Part shown: positions 49,301 to 57,524 of the stretch, piece by piece
How positions within the stretch are numbered: position 1 is the first letter of the stretch
Layout of the letters: each line of letters starts with the position of its first letter
NCBI GenBank assembly: GCA_035222895.1
Contig: JAVYIG010000095.1
Coordinates: forward strand, 868,001-932,000
Source of the DNA: Strongylocentrotus droebachiensis
Taxonomy: Eukaryota > Echinodermata > Echinoidea > Camarodonta > Strongylocentrotidae
DNA: 64,000 bases
Reading direction: 5' to 3'
Translations under genes and position numbers: made by a program
The notes under the pieces: generated by a model
The model's input: the letters and a program-made list of their open reading frames with translations, nothing else
Databases searched by the model: none
What the model was told of the DNA's origin: nothing

Positions 49301-52300
49301 TAAACTTTACACCAGCTTTAAGACAAGTTGCGTGATGATCGAGACATATCAGTTATCAAGTAACTAGCTAAAGTTTAAAGACATCAATATAATATGTTTG
49401 GTCACGGCTTATCCCATTCTCTCAATTCTACTTGTCCTATCCAGTCGGTTGTGCCTCAATTCCATGTCAAAACAACGGAGTATGTACCAGTACAGGGATC
49501 TACGGACAGGGATACGCATGTGATTGTTCTACCATGTATTCTGGTACCGATTGTGAAATAGGTAAGCTTGGAGCGCGTCCAGGGGGTCGCGGGTATCCCA
49601 ACCCTTTTTCTCTTTTTCAATTCGGCTTGTAAAAGGTTAGGGAAATTTTTTAACCACCTTCCCCTTTTTTTCCTCAAAAATATTGCACTTCCCCTGTAAG
49701 GAGACATTCTTCATCAAAATTAGTTTCTTTACTTCCGAGACAAAGACATATTATCGTAAATTTAAATGTTTATTTTTTTCTCTCCTTTTATTTTGTCATT
49801 GGTGATCTCATATTTTCAGATACAATGTTGCTGAACGTTTCGGTTTCTAAGCACGTCTCTTTTTCAGCAAAAGTTAGATTCATAATTGAGCAGACTCTGA
49901 ACAAACAACAACAACAACTTCTGTATCAAAGATTGAAATTCTACATACATATACTTTTTTTTTTAATGAATAAGGTCATCAGATGCTATTATTCTTTAAG
50001 GTTTTATCTAAAAAAGACACTTTTCACATCATGTAAAGATAATGATTAAAATGATTCTTTACCATTATTAAAATATTTTTTTCTGATGCTATTTAGCGGC
50101 AAAGCATTGCTCAGTTATATAAAGAGTTGCAAGTGATCTGGATCAATCACAAATCTGCAAACCTTGTGATCATACTTGACTTAGAGTTTATGGACATGGC
50201 ATTTCTCGTTGAGTGCAACTAATGTGGATTGGAAGTGCTCTCCATTTTTAACTCTTTATTTAACCGATCCTTCCCAGGTCTTTTATATAAGCTTGGCAGC
50301 TTACTGGTAACATTTTGATTCCACGATTTCTTTTACAGAGGTGGACCCCTGTTCGTCTCAGCCGTGTATGAATGAAGGATTTTGTAGCAGACGTGGTGAT
50401 ATGACAGGATACATATGCACCTGTTATAATGGATACACGGGTAACAGGTGCGAGACTCCTCCACCACCTACAACCATGCCACCACCTACAACACCATCGC
50501 AGCCTACCACACCACCACAGCCTACCACACAAGCACCACCACAAACCACACCACCAGTGGTTACTACTACCCTAGGTGAGAAGAAAACACATCGTCCACT
50601 CTCTCCCTCCTTCTTTCTCCTTCAATGAGGGAGAAATATTTCCAGTATTCCTTTTCTAATCGCATTAAAATACATCAATCTCTTTCCCCCTTCCTTCCTT
50701 CTAATTCCTATTTTCTATTTCTCTTTCTATCCATCTCTCTTTATTTTTTGTTTAGAAAGACATTAGTAATAACAAGGCATATTCTGTTCATTTATGTCTG
50801 TATTAAATAATAATTCAATAGATTATATTTCTACTCAAGTAAAAGTACTGTTTCTACTGCTACTCTTGCTTAATAACTCTTGTAGAAATATCTCTTCAAT
50901 CAATATTGCTATACAGTGACTCCCCTGTTTACGGTACAGGATATTCTGATGAATAATATCTCAATCTTATCGTCCCTGTAGGTTCTGGAGAATGTAGCCA
51001 AAGCTGTTTGAATGGTGGAAGCTGTGTTGATGGTTCGTGTGAGTGCATCGCTGGATTCAGTGGTCCTCGATGTGAACAAGGTATGGCTGAAGTCTTAGAC
51101 TAGTCGTTAAAACTCATTCTACCTCCAGGCCCCAGTCACACTGCCATATTGACTCCAAACCGTCTCCACGGACTCCTTACATGTACCCATTCTTTTCTAA
51201 TTGGGTTAATACAATTTTGTGTTCATTACACAGTCTTATTGATATTGGTCTCGTCAGTGTGACTGTGGTCTCATTATTATCATATGGTTCTCCATAGTTT
51301 AATTTATTCGCAGAACATAATTATCTTCAACTAAATTGTGAGTTTATCAAGGATCGACAATGGTGTTTATGAACTAGACATCAATTATTATCACTTGCAC
51401 TGAATACTTGTATTTAATGAAATGTATTTGAAATCTCTTGAATAGATCCATGCTAAATTCAAGTTCAAAGTCAAATTTTTTCCTCTGAGTAAATTATGTG
51501 AGCTCTTCTTTCTTTGCGGGTGTTTTAAAATCAGTTATAGTGAGATATTATTTTTTAGAAAATATGGGGAAAATCAGGAAAAAATCGGGAAAAAAAATCA
51601 AAAAATCAGGTTTTTATCAGGCCTGTAAAAGTTAACTGGCAACGTATTATAACTTTCAAATATTGCTTTTCCATTAGACGGGCGACCGTTCTTCACCAAC
51701 TGCCCCGAGGATGAAACCTTGACCTTTGTATTGGATGACGGAACCAATGTGGCCTCCGTTGACTTGGATCCCATCAGAGCAATGAACTTCAACCAGGAGA
51801 CCCTCGATGTCGTCTTCATCATCGGACCTGACCTGAACACCGTCACCAGTCTGGAGTTCTCCGAGGCGTATGCTGAAGGTCAGGTCGTGGTGGCCCAGGC
51901 AGAGGATCAAAATGGCAGACGGAACTGCAGCTTTGTGATCAGACTACAGGGTGAGAAGCTTGGTGGTACTCAATATACTAGGTTGTGAGAGTGAGAATAT
52001 TTCCGTTAGTGGCATGTCCATCCAAGGGTAGAGCACCTCCAAAATGAATTAAACCTAAAATAGAGTAACCTGGGGGTTGTTTCATGAAGCTGTTCGTAAG
52101 GTTACGCATGACTTTACGAACGACTTGAATATGAAGTGCCAGATAGGATGCCCAAAGTTTTTCCTGATGTTTTCACAAAGTGTGACTATATTTCCAATAA
52201 CCTCAATTATTATGGCAAAAAATATACTTTGTATTAAAAATGTTTGTCATAATTAGAATGTTAATCTACATCTGCACTGTTCAACTTTAGTTGATGCGGT

Positions 52301-55300
52301 TAAATAATGATTGAGCATCCCATTTGGCTTTTTATATATAAGTCGTTCGTAAAGTCATGCGTAACTTTACGAACGGCTTTATGAAACACCCCCAGTTCTT
52401 AGGTCTTCAGTATGCCTCAAATTAAACTAACTTGGCTTAATGTTTACCACATTTGGAAGCATGCACCATACAGACCTCTCTAAATACCCGAGTTCCTATA
52501 TTTTTACCCCAGCTAACCCAGTTTGTGTAAAACTGAACAAAAACCACAAAGAAGAGGACCTGAGGAATCGGGTCATACATTATTGTTTTCTGCAGCTCCT
52601 AAAGTTCCATTATCTCAGTGTAGTCTTTGTGTGACGAAGTAGTCCTATTGTGATATAGATAGACAAGGAAGGTTATGTTACCAGACAGTACTTTCTATTA
52701 TTATCTTTATGTTTATTTTGTATTCTACGACTTGGGGGAAAACACAAAACCTTTGAACTAACCAAAATGTTATCTTCCCTATTCCCCTTTACCAGACAAT
52801 CAAACGCCAGAGATCACCTGTCCAGAAGACATCGTAGAGATCAGTACATTCTCTAGTCAACAAATCACATGGCCGGATGCTGAGGTCGAAGACAATGCTG
52901 ACCCTTCACCCGTAGTGACCTACCTACCTACCCGAGGGTCGATGTTTGATACTACAGGAGAGACGGTGTCAATCATTGCCCGGGCAACGGACACATCTTC
53001 CAACTACAAGGAGTGTATCTTTAGGGTCACTGTGCATATGAGAGGTAGGAATAAAAACTGAAGTGATTCTATAGAGAATTGATATATCATATCCCCGTGG
53101 AATAATCGAAAATAATGAATGGAATACATTCCACAATACTAAAAACGAAGAAAATGATTTATGGTGGTAAAATATATCTAATTTTTGCCTGTCGAGGTCT
53201 GATTTGAGTTTGAAGACACATTTAAAAAAATATCATTCCAAGTCTTTATGGGAAGGATGATAATATGATTGATGACAAAGGTCTAGAATCCCTCTGATTT
53301 TACTCCGTAGTTGTGATGATATATCTCTGATTTAGAGTTACTCAAAGTGTGGTACAAGTAGAAATGTTCTTAATGATTTAAACATAAACATCAATTGCTG
53401 TGCAACCTAGAAAGTATATATCATCATAACTACTGACACATCAATGCCAAAATGTTGAAAAATTGTTCCAAGATATTATTACAGATTATTCAACTTCGAC
53501 AACATGAATGTACCATATAACTAAATCATTCCTACCCTTACCAAGATTTGTCATTTTTCAAGTATGTAAACAAAATTGGTATGTACCGATTTTTGTTTCT
53601 TGAAACCAACATGTTAAAGCTTACATCTAAAATTATTCAACAAAGGCCCAAATTCAACCTATCCCACCTTTCATTTTCGAGTTACAAAACAAAAACCTTC
53701 AAAATTACATGGGTTATGAATAATTGAGTTGTTATCTGTATATAACAGGAAAAATGCTTGTCATAATCAAATTTCTCAACTCTTTCAATTCTTTCTTAAT
53801 CTAGACTTTGACTGTGGTCCCTTCCCAACTGTTGAGAATGCTGAAGTATCATGTGATAACGATGCCAATGGACGAGAATGCCAGGTGTTATGTAATACAG
53901 GATTCATCAAGACAGTGGCTAACGACATCAGATATAACTGTATAGCAGACAGTGAGGGTTCATTCTGGGACCCTTCACCTTCTAGTATATGTGCAAGTAA
54001 GTTGGGTTTTATCTCGATTTGTCCTCGACACATATATGACTTGTTCCATCTGTCTTAATCTCTCTCTCTGGTTTTCCTTTTCTTTAGCTCTTGTTCTCTT
54101 CTCCTTTCCTTCCCACTCCAATCCTGCCCCCATTCTCTTTCTAGGACCCTTCACCTTCAAGTATATGTGCAAGTAAATTGGGTTGTATCTTGATTTGTCC
54201 TACATCCATATATGACTTGTTCCATCTGTCTTTTTTCTCTCTCTCTCTCTCTCTCTCTCGTCTTTCCTTTTCTTTAGCTCTTATCCTCTTCTCCTTTCCT
54301 TCTCACTCCAATCCTGCTCCTACTATTCTATACTATTCATTCTCCTTTCCATCTATAAGTATCTCTCTTTTGCTCATACCTTCTCTCTTTCTATGCCCCT
54401 CTTTTCTTCCCTCTTTCTCTCAACTAGAATCAGTTTTATTTAGAATTGTATGGCAAGAGCTAATTTCTCACCAACTATATGTTTACAAGCCTTTATGACT
54501 GATTAATTTAATCAGTTTGATACGACTTCAGTTTTCAATGTTTTTGACAATCAAATGTATCAATATTGTTGATAAACTTCTGTAGTTTAAATTATTAAGT
54601 TTTATACAGAAACAACAAACTTTCATGCCAGTCAGCTCAAATGTGAATCGACTTTGAAATGACTTGAGTCATGTGCATATTAAAAAAAATACTGCCTCCT
54701 TTAGTTTAAGAAATTGGGTGCTACCATTTCTTGTTTGATTACTGTACATGAAATAAATTTTAACTGTAATATATTAAGAAGACAAAAGAAGTAAATTGTA
54801 CATTCAAGTAAAAGATCAAAACCATAATTTTTATAATCATGTCGCCATATGGTTTCTAATGAATGAATCTCTCCTTCAAATGACCAGGAGCCGAGACTGG
54901 GAATGGAATCACCAAGACCACCAGCATATCCTTCCCTCTCCAGTCATCCTCCTGTCCACAAGAAACACCGACCTTCACATCCTCCATCGCCACCAACATC
55001 ACCAGCACCTTAGATACGTTCAACCTCTGCTCCGTGGGACCAGCATCAGCCTGCGGGGAAGGCAGTGTCAACACAGCGTGTACCACAAACACCGCGCGAC
55101 GCCGCCGAAGAAGCAGTGAGGTCATCCTCTTGCGAAGGAGAAGAGACAATAGCGTCCTCTTGGTTGATATCAGTGTATATTCTCCGGTTGACGGCAATTC
55201 AGATCAGGGCGAGATAGAGGAAGATATTGATCAGGTGACGGATGGTATTGTGGATGTGGCAAACAACGAAGGATTTGAGTTGACAGTTAATGGTGAGGTC

Positions 55301-57524
55301 GTCAACAACGTCCAATCAGGGACAAGAGTTCCGCAGGAGTTTCAGTGGTCATGTGACAGTGGTATGGTGTCTTCAAGTTCAGGATGTGGTGAGTTTATAA
55401 TAAATGACTAGAGTTTGAAAGGGGATAGGAACTATTCAAAAATGTGAAAACAGAACAGAAAATTAGCATAATTAGCTTCAGAATCTTGGAACGTAAGAAC
55501 ATTGCTGTTTCTTGTCTGTTCTTCCTATTTTTGTTCTCATTCTGTACTCGATAGACCCCATGTGCCATTTTTCATATGAATGACTAAAGTATTATTGATC
55601 ATTTCTTTATATCTACTGTTGTACTGTATATATCAATTGTTTTGGTTTAGAACTCAATTCACTCTAGGTATTATCAAAAAGCATATAATCTTTCCAATTC
55701 ATATTCAGTTATAAAACTTTTACTTGCTGACCATTATACAAACTTTGTTGCTTACAACCATATAATTTTAGAGTATAGTTTATTATAGATACATACCGGT
55801 AATATTGAATGAATGGAATAAGACAAAAGCAGTTCTGACAAAAATTTGCCCTCATTGTTCCCTTTCACAGTACCTTGCCAACCAGGTACCTATTACGATG
55901 AGAGGAACAACGTCTGCGCCTTCTGTTCCAGTGGAACCTACCAAGATCAAACCAGACAGACCTCTTGTCAGCCATGCCCTGGTGACTCTTTCACTGATGC
56001 TACTGGATCTGTCTTAGCTGACTGTAAGTATTCCATTATTCTGCAAACAAACTTAATTGTTACTTCAAAGTGAAGGGGAAAAAATTAGGATAATAGTTAT
56101 TGACTAACTAAAGGAACCTGTACATAAAGAACACCTGCCTATAAAGACCACTTTTCTTGTCTCCCTTGGGTGATCTTTATAGACAGGTTTCACTGTACAT
56201 TAACAACTATTGGTTCAGAATCTATCATAAACAAGTACAAGCCAAAGATCCTTTGTGGAAAAAATATATAAAGTTAATTGGAAACTTTACAAATGCGGAC
56301 TGTAGAATGCTATACAAGGGATTTTTTGTATAAATGTATACAGAATCCTTTAAAAGCAGCTGGGTAACTCGTAATAGTACCTGTATCTTGTCTTTTACCG
56401 GTTAACATTATCCTAAAGTGATGTCTATAAAGACTAATGGTCTAGTACAGTTTAATTTCAGCTACAAAATCATTCATCAGTTCAAGGCTCATTTTCTATT
56501 GGAAAGAAAGATGTATTTTACCACCAAATAATAGACACTCCCCGTAGGACACCTTTGTAATGTAACTTGTGTATAGTAACAATCTCCTTTTAAGGGAATC
56601 GGGTAATCAAAGGCTGACACCCATTCTTTCTTTCACTTTATAGGTTTTGATCCATCAGCTTTTCAACTGACACAAACACAGTGGATCCTGGTATACATTG
56701 GATGCGGTCTAGCTGGAGCGTTCATCCTCCTCATCCTCATCACGTTTCTCGTTTGCTGTTGCCGTAGCAAAGAGGAGACACCAAGAAAAGGCAAGGATGC
56801 CACCGATCATCTCACCTACCTCAACAGTGCGTTTGAAGACGACGCCCTAAACAACGATATGCATTACACTAATACGTTAACAAGGAATGGGTCAACACTA
56901 CCTATGAATGGGCACAGGAACAATGGTAATGTTTCCAGAGGAGGGGATAACAGATTGATTGAGATTCCAAGCGATCCTGAAGTCCTCTATGCGGAAGTTC
57001 CTGTGACATCTTTCAATGCGAAGGGATATAATGACTTTGACAGTAGGTTGTCAACGAATGGAGGTGCAAATGGACATGTTAACAGTGTGTCGGCGACTAT
57101 TGATATGGATACCATACCCCGCCCTCCAACGCTAGGTGCCCCTCCTCCACCTCCTCCACCCCCTCCGGCAGAAGATAAACCCAAGCGTATCCCGACAGAA
57201 GATGAACTTCCACCTCCTCCACCAAACAACCATCATTTCAACGGTATGCCTGGGGATTCAGCTCCCTCAGGACCCCCTCCTCCACCCCCAAAGGTTCCCG
57301 GTGGCCCAACTCATTCACCACAACTTCGCGGAGGCCCCCCTCCACCACCACCAAAACTTCCTGGTGGCCCCCCTCAACCACCCAATGTTCCTGGAGGAGT
57401 TCCTCCCCCTCCACCCCCGCCCCCGCTTCCTCCAATGAATAGCAACAACAACTCTTACACCAGCTCCCCATCCGGAAGTACAACAAGTGGAAGAAGCGAT
57501 AGGAGGGCCAGGTTTTTGCTGTGA
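35951..57524 (+). CDS. Reeler-EGF-HYR-CCP transmembrane receptor-like protein
   Basis: I do not recognise a named orthologue. Sixteen exons join in frame to give 1249 residues. Order: signal peptide 1-30; Reeler domain about 31-174; EGF-like modules at 175-210, 211-271 (with Thr/Pro linker), 272-311, 312-349, 350-388, 389-467 (with long Thr/Pro linker) and 468-500; HYR-like modules 501-591 and 592-674; CCP-like 675-738; juxtamembrane module 739-905 with RRRRR and RRRR sites; GCC2/GCC3 module 906-956; membrane span about 970-993; cytoplasmic tail to 1249. The modules suggest an adhesion or recognition protein at the cell surface: Reeler domains occur in reelin, F-spondin and insect defence proteins, and HYR, CCP and GCC modules occur together in SVEP1-like proteins. 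The tail has poly-proline tracts, two YxN motifs and one ITIM-like motif, suggesting coupling to actin regulators and SH2/SH3 proteins. The gene model is strong; the function is inferred. Confidence 0.88.
36910..37016. repeat. TTC-rich pyrimidine tract
   Basis: (TTC)n at about 36910-36935 followed by TTC, TCC and TTT-rich sequence. Confidence 0.7.
39303..39464. repeat. 26-bp GA-rich minisatellite
   Basis: About five units of GAGAGAAAGAYAGACAGAGA plus GAGTGG repeat with few changes from 39313, then a pure (GA)n end. It shows how a dinucleotide tract has been amplified as a longer unit. Confidence 0.85.
40289..40334. repeat. GA microsatellite
   Basis: About 46 bases of pure (GA)n within a purine-rich stretch starting near 40262. 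Confidence 0.9.
40563..41000. repeat. TACATGTA-rich block with short tandem duplications
   Basis: TACATGTA palindromes cluster at 40570-40632. Then AATCACTGGGTGAT is repeated at 40650 and 40671, a 35-base unit starting CATTAAAACGAGTGGCAG is repeated at about 40850 and 40885, and CACACGGTATAGAAA is repeated at about 40959 and 40974. Confidence 0.75.
43199..43500. repeat. CT tract with CCCTCCCC higher-order repeat
   Basis: About 300 bases of (CT)n. From about 43400 to 43485 it is organised as repeated CTCTCTCTCTCCCTCCCC units. It lies 400 bases before the second Reeler exon. Confidence 0.9.
43905..44142 (+). CDS. Receptor exon 2: central Reeler
   Basis: It encodes ISFKGFMVQARVV, the highly conserved F-x-G-F-hydrophobic-x-Q-A-R core of Reeler domains, and later INCPDTFANTLTH and LVAAMWTGP. 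Starts in phase 1, ends in phase 2 at GTGTAAGA. Confidence 0.92.
44662..44723 (+). CDS. Receptor exon 3: Reeler end
   Basis: It encodes GTFVLQRDIYWTFVRSFTLT, the closing strands of a Reeler domain (G-T-x-V...Y-W-x-F-V-R-S). It is the only short exon with a phase-2 start and returns the gene to phase 1. Confidence 0.9.
44848..45357 (-). mobile_element. TTAA-flanked MITE, copy 3
   Basis: 502 bases (44852-45353) between TTAA tetranucleotides, inverted relative to copies 1 and 2. It lies inside the intron between the Reeler end and the first EGF exon, so it is transcribed with the receptor gene. Non-coding. Confidence 0.85.
45403..45569. mobile_element. Imperfect palindrome, 167 bp
   Basis: ATTCACCTGTT at the left pairs with AACAGGTGAAT at the right. 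Inner arms CAATAGTCAGAATGTGC and GCTAGGTAGGAC also pair with the opposite side, leaving a loop of about 12 bases near 45488. It resembles a small fold-back element. It begins 46 bases after TTAA copy 3. Confidence 0.75.
45874..45981 (+). CDS. Receptor exon 4: EGF-like module 1
   Basis: It encodes DACMPSPCQNGGTC and CSCAGGFTGTDC: six cysteines in the EGF spacing. No calcium-binding EGF signature. Phase 1 at both ends, the mark of a shuffled module. Confidence 0.92.
46636..46818 (+). CDS. Receptor exon 5: EGF-like module 2 with Thr/Pro linker
   Basis: It encodes DLAPCADEVLTCGVNHKQC and YVCVCLDGAFSVNAPC: six cysteines with unusual spacing between the fifth and sixth. A short Thr/Pro linker, MAPPTTLLPTTEM, follows, likely O-glycosylated. 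Phase 1 at both ends. Confidence 0.85.
47804..48023. repeat. 22-bp minisatellite, ten units
   Basis: Ten consecutive 22-base units of the form CGTACCTATTCCCYACCCAT plus TC/TT, with few substitutions and no length changes. The array is pyrimidine-rich on the + strand and ends 23 bases before the acceptor of the next EGF exon. Confidence 0.92.
48047..48166 (+). CDS. Receptor exon 6: EGF-like module 3
   Basis: It encodes VHPCTSSPCQNGGMC and CFCSAGYTGTRC, a standard EGF module. The acceptor is AATAATAG, with the pyrimidine-rich minisatellite upstream. Phase 1 at both ends. Confidence 0.9.
48722..48900. mobile_element. Near-perfect palindrome, 179 bp
   Basis: TTAAGGCCCGTATTCACAAA pairs with the right end, and pairing continues inward almost without gaps, through GTTTGTCGACAAACCTAG and CGTTTCGACGTGTTTTTAC, to the centre near 48812. 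It contains repeated CGACG/GTCGAC sites. As RNA it would form a long hairpin within the intron between EGF exons 6 and 7. Probably a recent MITE. Confidence 0.85.
48962..49075 (+). CDS. Receptor exon 7: EGF-like module 4
   Basis: It encodes DPCRTGPCRNGGVC and CECQTIYTGPQC. Six cysteines in EGF spacing. The acceptor is TCTCTCTCAG; phase 1 at both ends. Confidence 0.92.
49445..49561 (+). CDS. Receptor exon 8: EGF-like module 5
   Basis: It encodes VGCASIPCQNNGVC and CDCSTMYSGTDC. Six cysteines in EGF spacing, phase 1 at both ends. The downstream intron has no recognised feature apart from T-rich stretches. Confidence 0.92.
   Translation, partial: SVVPQFHVKTTEYVPVQGSTDRDTHVIVLPCILVPIVK
50339..50575 (+). 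CDS. Receptor exon 9: EGF-like module 6 and Thr/Pro stalk
   Basis: It encodes EVDPCSSQPCMNEGFC and CTCYNGYTGNRC, then about 40 residues of Pro, Thr and Gln such as PPPTTPSQPTTPPQPTTQAP. The stalk is a likely mucin-type glycosylated spacer. Phase 1 at both ends. Confidence 0.92.
50982..51080 (+). CDS. Receptor exon 10: EGF-like module 7
   Basis: It encodes ECSQSCLNGGSCVDGSCECI and FSGPRC. The compact spacing between cysteines 3 and 5 is like tenascin-type EGF modules. Phase 1 at both ends. Confidence 0.9.
51128..51271. mobile_element. Possible small element with GGCCCCAGTCACACTG ends
   Basis: CCCAGTCACACTG at the left is mirrored by CAGTGTGACTGTGG at the right, about 144 bases apart, in the intron after exon 10. 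The end sequence resembles that of the GC-rich element at 21311 (GGCCCGGTCACAC), suggesting a related family. Confidence 0.5.
51678..51950 (+). CDS. Receptor exon 11: HYR-like module 1
   Basis: It opens DGRPFFTNCPEDETL and ends in VVVAQAEDQNGRRNCSFVIR, matching HYR starts (C-P) and ends (A-x-D-x-x-G-x-x-x-C-x-F-x-V). The centre, LDPIRAMNFNQETLDVVFII, is divergent and lacks the usual W-x-x-P. HYR folds are immunoglobulin-like and act in adhesion. Phase 1 at both ends. Confidence 0.85.
52070..52395. mobile_element. Fold-back element, 326 bp
   Basis: CTGGGGGTTGTTTCATGAAG on the left pairs with the right end, CTTTATGAAACACCCCCAG; arms of about 55 bases contain GTTCGTAARGTTACGCATGA-type sequence. 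The AT-rich centre has no coding capacity. It lies in the intron between the two HYR exons. Confidence 0.85.
52796..53044 (+). CDS. Receptor exon 12: HYR module 2
   Basis: It encodes DNQTPEITCPEDI, QITWPDAEVEDNADPSPVV and TVSIIARATDTSSNYKECIF, a canonical HYR domain with both cysteines and the W-P and D-N motifs. Phase 1 at both ends. Confidence 0.93.
53805..53996 (+). CDS. Receptor exon 13: CCP/sushi-like module
   Basis: It opens DFDCGPFPTVENAEVSC and continues with CQVLCNTGFIKTV and IRYNCIADSEGSFWDPSPSS, ending IC. This follows the CCP pattern with a tryptophan before the last cysteine, but has six cysteines instead of four. The donor is AAGTAAGT, phase 1. The exon end and donor are duplicated downstream. 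Confidence 0.85.
53968..54325. repeat. 176-bp tandem duplication across the exon 13 donor
   Basis: From GGACCCTTCACCTTCTAG, covering the last 29 coding bases, the donor and about 150 intron bases, the sequence is repeated at 54144 (GGACCCTTCACCTTCAAG). The second copy has the donor-like AAGTAAAT and an expanded CT tract at about 54236-54260. Confidence 0.9.
54888..55388 (+). CDS. Receptor exon 14: juxtamembrane module with polybasic sites
   Basis: The largest extracellular exon, 167 residues. It begins with TTSISFPLQSSSCPQETPTF, has further cysteines (FNLCSV, SACGEGSVNTAC), then TARRRRRSSEV and LLRRRRDNS, and continues with LLVDISVYSPVD and an acidic stretch. The strand pattern before and after the basic sites is similar to modules next to CCP and GCC repeats in SVEP1-like proteins, and somewhat like SEA domains; I cannot assign it firmly. 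The Arg runs fit furin-type cleavage sites. Phase 1 at both ends. Confidence 0.85.
55871..56023 (+). CDS. Receptor exon 15: GCC2/GCC3 cysteine module
   Basis: It encodes VPCQPGTYYDERNNVCAFC and SSGTYQDQTRQTSCQPCPGD, the pattern of GCC2/GCC3 (ephrin-receptor-like) modules as in SVEP1 and Eph receptors. It ends in phase 1, with the last cysteine completed by the next exon. Confidence 0.92.
56134..56187. repeat. Hairpin CCTGCCTATAAAGACCAC
   Basis: Left arm CTGCCTATAAAGACCAC and right arm TGATCTTTATAGACAGG pair with one bulge around about 18 bases. Related words (TATAAAGAC, TATAGTAAC) recur at about 56430 and 56572 in the same intron, so it may be a piece of a dispersed repeat. Confidence 0.5.
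56644..57524 (+). CDS. Receptor exon 16: membrane span and cytoplasmic tail
   Basis: A single terminal exon. The span WILVYIGCGLAGAFILLILI, continuing TFLV, is followed by CCCRSK, a palmitoylation-like stop-transfer. The tail has YLN (residue 1015) and YTN (1031), both Grb2-type YxN; VLYAEV (1072), an ITIM-like I/V-x-Y-x-x-V; then from about 1118 repeated proline blocks including LPPPPP, GPPPPPPKVPGGP and an eight-proline run before LPPM. These fit EVH1, SH3 and profilin ligands. Stop TGA at 57522. Confidence 0.92.

Noticed and set aside
54796-55119. Alternative frame over the start of exon 14
   Set aside because: The frame giving cysteine-patterned sequence and matching phase with exons 13 and 15 is the other one.
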